DNA from: Acidimicrobiia bacterium
Lineage (GTDB): Bacteria > Actinomycetota > Acidimicrobiia > Acidimicrobiales > Aldehydirespiratoraceae
NCBI GenBank assembly: GCA_022821685.1
Contig: JAJEDD010000025.1
Location: 81,757 to 145,756 of the forward strand
Reading direction: 5' to 3'
DNA length: 64,000 bases
Below the pieces are notes generated by a model. The model worked only from the letters and a program-made list of their open reading frames with translations, had not been told where the DNA came from and did not search any database. The number at the start of each line of letters is the position of its first letter. Position 1 is the stretch's first letter. A program made the translations under genes and the position numbers. Positions 23,471 to 30,565 of the stretch are shown piece after piece.

Positions 23471-24595
23471 ATGCGGGTGGTGGTGATCGGCGCGGGGATT
23501 GCGGGAGCGGCCGCGGCCTGGCACCTGGCCGAGTCGGCCTCGGTGGTGATGGTCGAGCGCGAGGGCCAAGCCGGCGCTCACGCCACCGGCCGCTCGGCCG
23601 CGCTCCACACCCAGACCTCGGGCGCGCCGGTGGTGAGCGCGCTGGCCGGAGCCAGCCGCGCCTTCTTGGCCGAGCCCCCCGACGGGTTCGCCGACCACCC
23701 GCTGCTGTCGCCGCGGGGCCTGCTGTGGATCGCCCGCCGCAGCGAACTCGACCGGCTCGAGCACAAGGCGGTCGAGGCCGAGGCGGCCGGGGTGGAGGTG
23801 TACCGCCTCGGCGGATCGGGCTGCCGCGACCTCGTCGGCGTGCTCCACCCCCACGCCGCGGTGGCCGGCGTCCATGAGCCGGGTGCCATGACCATCGACG
23901 TCGATGCCCTGTTGCAGGGTTTCGTTCGCGGTGCCCGCCACCGCGGTGCGGCTCTGCACTTGGAGGCCGGGGTTACCGAGATCGTCGAGCGGACCGGCGG
24001 CTGGCGGGTCACCGCCGACGACCGGCACTGGGACTGCGACGTGGTCGTCAACGCGGCGGGGGCGTGGTGCGATGCGGTGGCCGCTCTGGCCGGGGTGGCG
24101 CCGCTCGGGCTCCGACCGCTGCGGCGCTCAGTGTTCGTGTTCCCCCCTCCCGTCGGCGTGTCCGTAGCGCAATGGCCCATGGTGTGGGACATCGGCAACC
24201 GGTTCTATTTCGAGCCCGAGGGCCCCATGCTGCTGGTGTCGCCCGTCGACGAGACGCCCAGCGGGCCGTGCGACGCCCGCCCCGAGACGGAGGACATCGC
24301 GCTGGGCGTGGAGGAGTTGGAGGAGGCCACCACCCTCAAGGTCCGGGGCGTGCGCCGCACCTGGGCCGGACTGCGCACCTTCGCCGGAGACGACGTCCCC
24401 GCAGCAGGGTTCGACCCGAACCATCCGGGCTTCTTCTGGCTGGCCGGCCAGGGCGGCTACGGCATCAAGACCGCCCCCGCCCTCGGGCGTCTGTGCGCCG
24501 CGCTGATAACCGGCCACTGCCAGCCGCCTCCGTTGATGCCGGAGCACATCGAGGCCCTGAGCCCGGCCCGGTTCCGGAGTTCGGCGCGGGCGTAA
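23471..24595 (+). CDS. FAD-dependent oxidoreductase (DAO family)
   Basis: Glycine/sarcosine/D-amino-acid oxidase-like flavoprotein. The N-terminus VVVIGAGIAGAAAAWHLAE is the dinucleotide-binding motif with VVMVERE as the second strand. VVNAAGAWCDAVAALAGV and the C-terminal WLAGQGGYGIKTAPALG complete the family pattern. The 374-aa length is normal. ATG 23471 is used; longer in-frame starts run into the repeat. The substrate is unknown. Confidence 0.85.
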   Translation: MRVVVIGAGIAGAAAAWHLAESASVVMVEREGQAGAHATGRSAALHTQTSGAPVVSALAGASRAFLAEPPDGFADHPLLSPRGLLWIARRSELDRLEHKAVEAEAAGVEVYRLGGSGCRDLVGVLHPHAAVAGVHEPGAMTIDVDALLQGFVRGARHRGAALHLEAGVTEIVERTGGWRVTADDRHWDCDVVVNAAGAWCDAVAALAGVAPLGLRPLRRSVFVFPPPVGVSVAQWPMVWDIGNRFYFEPEGPMLLVSPVDETPSGPCDARPETEDIALGVEELEEATTLKVRGVRRTWAGLRTFAGDDVPAAGFDPNHPGFFWLAGQGGYGIKTAPALGRLCAALITGHCQPPPLMPEHIEALSPARFRSSARA

Positions 24596-24625
24596 CCGTT
24601 GACTCCCTGATTCTTGGTCCAGAGT

Positions 24626-24958
24626 TCAGGGGCCTCGCTTGGCGGGCAGCTCCAGGAAGATCTGGCCGTCGCGCATTTCCAGCGAGTAGCGGGGCTGGTA
24701 GCGCTCGCGGGCCTGGCAGTAGCCGGTGGCGACCTCGTAGGCCCACTGGTGGCCCGCGCACACCAGCCGGCTGCCCAGCATCACGCCCTCGTTGAGCTTG
24801 CGCCCCCGGTGGATGCACACGTTCGACAGGGCCACCGGCTCGCCGTCGTTCCACAGCAGCAGGATCTCGTGGCGGTGCAACTGCACGACGAGCTTGCCCG
24901 CCGCGGCCAGCTCATCGGCGGTGGCCTCCACCTCGAACCATCCCTTCGGCGCCGCCAC
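24626..24958 (-). CDS. Rieske [2Fe-2S] ferredoxin-like protein
   Basis: The 110-aa protein has both Rieske cluster boxes: CIHRGRKLNEG (CxH) and CAGHQWAYEVATG (CxxH, 15 residues later). This arrangement matches small Rieske ferredoxins that feed electrons to oxygenases. GTG 24958 follows CTGGAGCC. It is the third gene after a haem-oxygenase-like protein and a 2Fe-2S ferredoxin, suggesting an electron-transfer chain for one oxidase. Confidence 0.85.
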   Translation of the reverse strand: MAAPKGWFEVEATADELAAAGKLVVQLHRHEILLLWNDGEPVALSNVCIHRGRKLNEGVMLGSRLVCAGHQWAYEVATGYCQARERYQPRYSLEMRDGQIFLELPAKRGP

Positions 24959-24997
24959 GGCTCCAGCCCCCAGCCCCTAAGCCCGACCGACTCGCCT

Positions 24998-25351
24998 TCA
25001 GCCGGTGCCGGCCCAGCCGGTGCGCGCCCCGCCGCCAGCGCCGTCCTCGTCGTCGAGGCCTACCTGGTCGGGATCCCAGCTGAAGGTGGCGTCGCCGCGG
25101 GTGTAGGTCTGGCAGGCCAGGCGATAGCCCTCGTCCACCAGCTCGCCCAGCCGGGCCCGCTCCCGGCGCCGGGGCGGGTCGAGGTTCTCGGCCCCTTCCT
25201 CAACCATCAGCCGGTCGGTGCCGCAGTTGCCGCTGGCGCACTGCCACGGCACGTCGATGTCCTCCCGGATGGCCATTCGCAGCACGTTGACTTCCTCGCC
25301 CTCGGCGAACTCCACGTACTGGTCGGCGGTCTTGAAGTAGATGCGCGGCAC
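24998..25351 (-). CDS. Plant-type [2Fe-2S] ferredoxin with a Cys-to-Asp substitution
   Basis: The 117-aa protein follows the ferredoxin fold: VEFAEGEEVNVLRMAIRED, the cluster loop CASGNCGTDRLMVEEG and a late LACQTY. The loop normally reads Cx4CxxC. Here the third position is Asp (codon GAC confirmed on the minus strand), leaving three Cys plus Asp. The cluster may be altered, of unusual potential, or absent. The C-terminal tail is acidic and Gly-rich. It lies between the haem-oxygenase-like and Rieske genes. Confidence 0.8.
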   Translation of the reverse strand: MPRIYFKTADQYVEFAEGEEVNVLRMAIREDIDVPWQCASGNCGTDRLMVEEGAENLDPPRRRERARLGELVDEGYRLACQTYTRGDATFSWDPDQVGLDDEDGAGGGARTGWAGTG

Positions 25352-25385
25352 CTTGGCCTGGCGTGAAGCCGAGAGCGCCAGAAAG

Positions 25386-26135
25386 TCAGCCGACGAGCGC
25401 GGGCTCGCGCTCGAGTTCCTCGATCCAGGGGCCGAGGTCGGGCTGCACGTAGGTCTCGTAGAGCGCCTTGGTGTAGGCGAAGCGCATGTCGGCCGCCTCC
25501 CGCACGTAGTGCAGGCAGCGCTGCTGCAGCTCGGGCGTGTCGGCGTACTTGAGCACGATCTGGTAGCCCCGCTCGCCGTGGATCTCGTCGGAGGTGATGT
25601 GCAGGTCGAAGAACTCCGCCTCCCACTCCGAGAAGCCGTACTTGTTGATCAAGGTGGGGTACTGGGTGCGGTAGATCGACGGCACCTGCGACTCGAGGCC
25701 GACGATCAGCGCGGCCGACGACACCACGAAGTTCTCCCGGCCCGACACGTAGTACATCCAGCCCTGCATGCCCTTGGCGAACGGCATGGCGTTGTTGCGG
25801 TCCTGCACGTAGGCCCGGGTGCCGCCGCAGGCTTCGGCGAAGCGGATCAGCAGGTCGGTGTGACGATCGTCGCTCAGTTCCTCCTCGTACATGTTCTGCA
25901 GCAGGAAGTCCTTGGCGTCGCGGGCGTGGTCGGGCGTGTTGGCGTACATGAGGCCGAGGTAGTCGCCGAACGGGCCGATGTAGTGGTAGTGGTTCGTTGC
26001 CCAGTGGACGAAGTGCTGCTTGTGGAGCCGGCCCGTGGCCCAGGCCCGGCTGAATGAGGCGTCCTTGGCCATGGTGCCCGAAAAGGCCTGCTCCAGGGCC
26101 ACTCTGAACTCGCTCGATGACATCATTTCGGCCAT
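25386..26135 (-). CDS. Haem-oxygenase-like (TenA/PqqC-type) diiron oxidase candidate
   Basis: The 249-aa all-helical protein resembles iron-containing redox enzymes of the haem-oxygenase-like diiron oxidase group. Candidate metal ligands are the Glu/His set MYEEELSDDRHTDLL (about residue 85) and FFDLHITSDEIHGERG (about 180). It may oxidise or cleave a small substrate using O2. ATG 26135 is chosen for AGGAGCAGTCA upstream; longer in-frame versions read through the promoter. It leads an operon with the ferredoxin and the Rieske protein. I infer the three form one oxygenase system. Confidence 0.75.
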   Translation of the reverse strand: MAEMMSSSEFRVALEQAFSGTMAKDASFSRAWATGRLHKQHFVHWATNHYHYIGPFGDYLGLMYANTPDHARDAKDFLLQNMYEEELSDDRHTDLLIRFAEACGGTRAYVQDRNNAMPFAKGMQGWMYYVSGRENFVVSSAALIVGLESQVPSIYRTQYPTLINKYGFSEWEAEFFDLHITSDEIHGERGYQIVLKYADTPELQQRCLHYVREAADMRFAYTKALYETYVQPDLGPWIEELEREPALVG

Positions 26136-26221
26136 TGACTGCTCCTGGTGTGTCTGTCTGGCTTCGAGACTCGCTTGCTTGTGATGGTCTGCGTGTGGTT
26201 GATGCGGGCGCTGGACGTATC

Positions 26222-26295
26222 CGAATCTCCCGGCGCCTGCGACTAGAGAGGGCGCCGGGGAGAGGTCGGAATCCCCGGCGCCCGCAACTGTATAC
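26222..26295. promoter_or_regulatory. Divergent control region: hairpin, direct repeat and GTATAC site
   Basis: CCCGGCGCC (26229-26237) pairs with GGCGCCGGG (26251-26259). The left block GAATCTCCCGGCGCCTGCGA recurs as GAATCCCCGGCGCCCGCAA at 26269, and the second copy runs straight into TGTATACA (26289-26296). This lies between the divergent diiron-oxidase and alpha/beta-hydrolase genes, so it is probably a shared promoter/operator. Confidence 0.5.
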
Positions 26296-26346
26296 ACTAA
26301 CTCGGCCCAACATTGGACTCCAAGTCCGGGCGGGGAGGAGACGGCC

Positions 26347-27306
26347 GTGCGCGAGACCGAGGTGGCCTTCTTCAGCGAGGGTGTGAGGCTCAAGGGCCTG
26401 CTGCGCTCGCCGGAAGAGGTCAACGGTCCGGTTCCGGCCATCGTCCAGGGGCCGGGCTGGCTCGGACTCAAGGACGCCAAGCTGTACCTGCCCTACCACG
26501 AGGCGCTCTGCGCCGCCGGCTTCAGGGTGATGATCTTCGACTACCGGGGCTTCGGCGACTCCGGCGGCGATCGGGGGGTGCTGCTGCCGCAGCTCCAGCT
26601 TGAGGACCTCATCAACGCGGTCACCTACCTGTGCAGCCGCGACGATGTGGACTCCGACAACATCGGCGTGTTCGGAAGCGGCGGCACCGGGGGCGGCAAC
26701 GCCGTGCTGCTGGCCGCAGCCGACCGCCGGGTGCGGGCCGCGGTGTCGCAGGTGCCGGTGGCCGACGGGCAGGACTGGCTGCGCCGGATGCGGCGCGAGT
26801 ACGAGTGGTACGAGTTCCTGGCCCGCATCGAGGCCGACCGCGAGCGGCGGGTGCTCACCGGCGAGGGCGAGATGGTCCATCCCCGAGAGGACATCATGGT
26901 CCCCACCCCCGAGCGCCGGGCCTCGAAGGTGAAGGCCGATGTGGACGACCGCATCCCGTCGTCGGTGCCGCTGCGCTGCGCCGAGGCGATCATGGACTAC
27001 CGCCCCATCGACGTGGTCCACAAGGTGGCCCCGGCCGCGCTGATGATCATCGCGGTGGCCGACGATGCCACCACCCCCACCGACCACGCCGAGCGGCTCT
27101 ACGAACGGGCCGGCGCCCCCAAGAAGCTCGTCATGCAGCGTCACACCACCCACTACGCGGCCTACAAGCAGTACGGCGACGCGGTGATCCCCCAGATCGT
27201 CGACTGGTATCGTAGCCACTTCACCGGCGGCTCGGTGGAGGTGCACCGGAGTTCGCCGTCTGAGCCTGTTGAGATGCTGGTCAAGGACCCCGGCGGCGCG
27301 CCATGA
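26347..27306 (+). CDS. Alpha/beta-hydrolase fold protein (nucleophile position altered)
   Basis: The 319-aa protein has the fold's oxyanion/early region AIVQGPGWLGLKDAK, FRVMIFDYRGFGDSGG and a C-terminal candidate His in MQRHTTHYAAY. The nucleophile elbow, usually GxSxGG, reads VFGSGGTGGGNA. If aligned as GSGG to GSSx, the catalytic Ser is Gly. The protein may be inactive, use another residue, or be aligned differently. GTG 26347 follows GGGGAGGAGACGGCC. Downstream on the same strand are hydantoinase-like and LLM genes. Confidence 0.75.
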   Translation: MRETEVAFFSEGVRLKGLLRSPEEVNGPVPAIVQGPGWLGLKDAKLYLPYHEALCAAGFRVMIFDYRGFGDSGGDRGVLLPQLQLEDLINAVTYLCSRDDVDSDNIGVFGSGGTGGGNAVLLAAADRRVRAAVSQVPVADGQDWLRRMRREYEWYEFLARIEADRERRVLTGEGEMVHPREDIMVPTPERRASKVKADVDDRIPSSVPLRCAEAIMDYRPIDVVHKVAPAALMIIAVADDATTPTDHAERLYERAGAPKKLVMQRHTTHYAAYKQYGDAVIPQIVDWYRSHFTGGSVEVHRSSPSEPVEMLVKDPGGAP

Positions 27307-27420
27307 CCCCCGGACCACCTCCACCGCCTCGGCGGCCAGGGGCTAGCTGCTGGTGAAGCACCCCGATGGCGCGGCTGGGCCCGGTTAGCTCGCGATTCTT
27401 CCGCGGGCAAGGATGAACCC

Positions 27421-27468
27421 ATGACTGCGACCTTGCCGATGGGCGCGTGCCCATGGATTTGCCGATGA
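27421..27468 (+). other. Micro-ORF bridging into the hydantoinase-like gene
   Basis: ATG 27421, preceded by AAGGATGAACCC, opens MTATLPMGACPWICR, whose TGA overlaps ATG 27465 (ATGA). The block CCCATG..TTGCCGATG occurs twice in tandem (27418 and 27450), so the start region appears duplicated. Confidence 0.55.
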
Positions 27469-28841
27469 TCGATCGGGTGGTGGCCGGCGGCGCGGTGGTG
27501 TCGGGCACGGGGGTCGAGGCAGCCGACGTGCTGATCGCGGGCGAGCGGATCGCAGCCATCGCCGCTCCCGGCGCAGTTCCGCTGCCCGACTCTGTCGAGC
27601 GCATCGATGCCACCGGCAAGTGGGTGCTGCCCGGCATGGTCGATGTCCACGTGCATCTGCGAGAGCCCGGCTACGTCCACAAGGAGGACATCAGCACCTG
27701 CACCGCGGCCGCCGCGGCCGGCGGGGTGACCACCGTGTTCGGGATGCCCAACCTCAACCCGGTCACCAAGAACCTGCAGGTGCTCGAGGAGCTTTTCGAG
27801 CTCTACGACACCAAGAGCATCGTCGACTGGAACCACAACCCGGTGCCCAGCGAGCTGCACGAGGTGCAGCCCATGGCCGACGCCGGGGTGGCCGCCTTCA
27901 AGATCTACATGGTGGTCGACACCGGCCGCGACTACCCCCATCCCTCGGGCACCGGCATCCACGACCACGGCCACCTGCTGCGCATGTTCGAGGCCATCGG
28001 CCCCACCGGGCGGCCGTTCATGATCCATCCCCACGACCAGGCCATCATGGACGTGACCGAGCAGACCCACTGGGACCGGGGCGACCGCAGCCCGGCCGCC
28101 TACGCCCAGACCCTGGCCACCCACAACGGCCTGATCTGGGACGCCGCCATCGCGGTGATCCTGCAGATGGCCGAGGCCACCGGCACCAAGCTCCACATCG
28201 TGCACATGCAGACCGAGGGCTCGGTGGAGATGGTGCGGCGGGCCAAGGAGCGGGGCGTGGCGGTGAGCTGCGAGGTCAACCACTGGGCCCTGTTCCTGTC
28301 GCGGTGGCGTGACATTGAGGAGCTCGGCCCCTACGCCCTGTCGTACTGGGTGCCCGACCACCACCGCGAGGCGGTGTGGGAGGCCCTCAACGACGGCACC
28401 ATCGACATGCTCTCGTCGGACCACGCTCCCCACACCCGGGCCGAGAAGGAGATCGGCTGGGAGGACTGCTGGGCCTGCCACACCGGCACCCCCGGCGTGC
28501 AGGAGCAGTACCCCATGCTGCTGGACTGCCACATGGACGGGATGATCTCGCTGCCCAGGGTGGCCGAGGTGGTGGCCGAGGAGCCGGCCACCGAGTTCAA
28601 CCTGGCCTCCAAGGGATTCCTGCGGCCCGGCTACGACGCCGACATCGTGATCTTCGACCCGGCCGACCAGACCCGCCACTCGGCCGACACCGTGCTGTCG
28701 AAGTGCGGCTGGACCGCCTACGACGGCCGGATCACCAAGGGCCGCATCCACCGCACCATCGTGCGGGGCCGCGATGTGTACGTCGACCGCAAGGTGGTGG
28801 GCGAGCCCGGCTGGGGCTGCCTCGCCCGCACGACGCTGTAG
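27465..28841 (+). CDS. Dihydropyrimidinase/hydantoinase-like cyclic amidohydrolase
   Basis: Binuclear-zinc amidohydrolase with DVHVHLREPGYVHKED, the carboxylated-lysine segment AAFKIYM, FMIHPHDQ, LHIVHMQTEGS and SSDHAPHTRAEKE. The combination matches hydantoinase, dihydroorotase and allantoinase relatives; the ring substrate is not certain. From ATG 27465 the product is 458 aa. Alternative starts are ATG 27453 and GTG 27447. ATG 27465 is favoured by the overlapping micro-ORF and by family N-termini (IDRVVAGGAVV). Confidence 0.85.
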   Translation: MIDRVVAGGAVVSGTGVEAADVLIAGERIAAIAAPGAVPLPDSVERIDATGKWVLPGMVDVHVHLREPGYVHKEDISTCTAAAAAGGVTTVFGMPNLNPVTKNLQVLEELFELYDTKSIVDWNHNPVPSELHEVQPMADAGVAAFKIYMVVDTGRDYPHPSGTGIHDHGHLLRMFEAIGPTGRPFMIHPHDQAIMDVTEQTHWDRGDRSPAAYAQTLATHNGLIWDAAIAVILQMAEATGTKLHIVHMQTEGSVEMVRRAKERGVAVSCEVNHWALFLSRWRDIEELGPYALSYWVPDHHREAVWEALNDGTIDMLSSDHAPHTRAEKEIGWEDCWACHTGTPGVQEQYPMLLDCHMDGMISLPRVAEVVAEEPATEFNLASKGFLRPGYDADIVIFDPADQTRHSADTVLSKCGWTAYDGRITKGRIHRTIVRGRDVYVDRKVVGEPGWGCLARTTL

Positions 28842-28987
28842 TGACGACAGCGTTGTGTGACGGCGCCACGCCCGCCAGCGGCGAAACGGCTGTATAGCTC
28901 GCTGTGAGGATGATGCAGGAAAGTGGTGGAAGATCCATGCTCAGGACCTTAGGAAGACCCTGTGACAAGCAGAAGGTGATCCGATGA
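28841..28987 (+). other. Two leader micro-ORFs between hydantoinase-like and LLM genes
   Basis: GTG 28841 overlaps the TAG stop (TAGTG) and opens an 18-codon frame ending at 28897. ATG 28910 opens a 25-codon frame (MMQESGGRSMLRTLGRPC...) whose TGA overlaps ATG 28984 as ATGA. The second frame has lower GC than its neighbours. No clear sequence duplication is visible. Confidence 0.4.
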
Positions 28988-29982
28988 CCGCTGACACCTC
29001 GGACATGAAGTTCGGGCTGCTCATGCCCCACTTCGGCGGTCATGCCAGCCGCCGGGCGGTGCTCGACGGGGCGGTGCTGGCCGAGAGTTTCGGCTTCGAC
29101 TCACTGTGGGTGCGCGACCACCTCGTGTTCGAGCCCCACTCCGAGATGGAGGCTGCCGACATCACTTTCTACGAGGCGCTCACCACCCTCACCGCCATCG
29201 GTGCAGTCACCGAGCGCGTCACGCTGGGCACCGGCTCGCTGATCCCGTTCCGCCATCCGGTGCACACTGCTATCAGCATCGGGACGCTGTGCAGCCTGGT
29301 GGGCGACCGGGTGGTGCTGGGCTTCGGGGCGGGCACCTTCGACCACGAGTTCGACGTGATCGACATGGCCGGGGTGGACCGGGTGGGGCTGGTGCGGTCC
29401 AACGCCGAGATCCTGCGCCGCCTGCTGACCGATGACAGGGTCACCTACCAAGACGATGTGTATGCCTTCGACAACATCTCGATCGAGCCCAAGCCGGGCG
29501 CGCCGGTGCCGTTCTGGTACTGCGGGGCCACCCCCCGCTCGGCCCGGCTGGCCGCCGAGTATTGCGATGGCTGGATGCCGGGGCGCACCACCCTGCTCAC
29601 CATCGCCGAGCGGGTGGCCACCATGCGCGAGATGACCGCGGCCAACGGTCGGCCCATGCCCACCGTGGCCGTGATCCCGCCCACGTCGATCGCGGCCACC
29701 AATGATCTGGCCATGTCCGGGGTGAACCTGGAGGGTCTGCTGGCCTGGGCCAACAAGCGGGGCAAGTGGTGGGCCAAGCCGCCGTCTGGCCGCTTCGCCA
29801 CCGCCGAGGACATCGAGGGTTCACTGATCGCGGGCACCCCCGACGAGGTGGTCGAGCAGGTGCACCGCTTCGCCGAGGTCGGGGTGGAGCACCTGGTGTT
29901 CGACCTGCGCATGAACTTCGACCGCTGGTTCGCCTCCATGGAGCTGCTGGGCCGTGAGGTCCTCCCCGCCCTGCGAGCCTGA
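28984..29982 (+). CDS. LLM-class F420/flavin-dependent oxidoreductase
   Basis: Luciferase-like family. MKFGLLMPHFGGHASRRA, SFGFDSLWVRDHLVF and GDRVVLGFGAGTFDHEF are characteristic, and PFWYCGATPRSARLAAEYCDGW is the usual C-terminal loop. 332 aa. ATG 28984 has AGAAGG upstream; an internal ATG (MKFGLL) eight codons later is possible. It lies between a hydantoinase-like gene and a CoxG-like gene in one rightward series. Confidence 0.85.
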   Translation: MTADTSDMKFGLLMPHFGGHASRRAVLDGAVLAESFGFDSLWVRDHLVFEPHSEMEAADITFYEALTTLTAIGAVTERVTLGTGSLIPFRHPVHTAISIGTLCSLVGDRVVLGFGAGTFDHEFDVIDMAGVDRVGLVRSNAEILRRLLTDDRVTYQDDVYAFDNISIEPKPGAPVPFWYCGATPRSARLAAEYCDGWMPGRTTLLTIAERVATMREMTAANGRPMPTVAVIPPTSIAATNDLAMSGVNLEGLLAWANKRGKWWAKPPSGRFATAEDIEGSLIAGTPDEVVEQVHRFAEVGVEHLVFDLRMNFDRWFASMELLGREVLPALRA

Positions 29983-30014
29983 CGCTCGTTCGGGCTGCTG
30001 AAGCGGGGCCTGAT

Positions 30015-30497
30015 TTGAGGGAGTCGGTCGACCGGGAGTTCGTGGTCGATGCCCCTCGCGACGAAGTGTGGCCCCGGCTGCTGGATGTTCACGCGGTGGC
30101 GTCGTGGCTCCCGATCATGCATTCGGTGACCGAGGTGTCGGCGGGGGCCGCTGGCTTCGACGGCTCCAGCTTCCAGGCCGCCTTCGAGGACAAGGTGGGC
30201 CCGTTCTCGCTGCGAGCCGACCTGCGCATCGGAGTAGCCGGGGTGCATGACGGCGAGGAGGTGTCTATCCGGGCCCGGGGCGAGGACCGCCAGAGCCGCT
30301 CCCGCATCATGATCGATGCCGCCGCCCGCCTGTCAGACGCCGCCCCTGGCCGGACTCGGGTCCAACTGGTCGGCGCCTACGAGATCACCGGCCGTGTCGC
30401 CACCCTCGGCGCCGGCGTCATCCGCTCCAAGGCCAGCAAGCTCATAGACGCCTTCTGCACCAACGCCGCCACCGGCCTGGCCCGTGCCGGCCCCTGA
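30015..30497 (+). CDS. CoxG/SRPBCC family protein
   Basis: Small START-like (SRPBCC) protein of 160 aa with FVVDAPRDEVWPRLLDVHAV at the N-terminus and TRVQLVGAYEITGRVATLGAG, as in CoxG proteins encoded with molybdenum hydroxylases. CoxG is linked in some bacteria to membrane attachment of the enzyme. A molybdenum hydroxylase cluster begins 1.8 kb downstream, supporting the link. The start is TTG 30015 (TTGAGGGAG), without a strong RBS. Confidence 0.75.
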   Translation: MRESVDREFVVDAPRDEVWPRLLDVHAVASWLPIMHSVTEVSAGAAGFDGSSFQAAFEDKVGPFSLRADLRIGVAGVHDGEEVSIRARGEDRQSRSRIMIDAAARLSDAAPGRTRVQLVGAYEITGRVATLGAGVIRSKASKLIDAFCTNAATGLARAGP

Positions 30498-30517
30498 CCC
30501 CCGAGGAGTCCTCCGGC

Positions 30518-30555
30518 CAGCGACAGCTGGAGTCCTCTGCTACAGCGATGTCGCT
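30518..30555. terminator. Inverted repeat between convergent genes
   Basis: CAGCGACA and TGTCGCTG form a perfect 8-bp inverted repeat between the CoxG-like gene and the convergent lipoprotein gene. There is no U-tract, so termination is only inferred. Confidence 0.35.
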
Positions 30556-30565
30556 GCAGGCGTCG

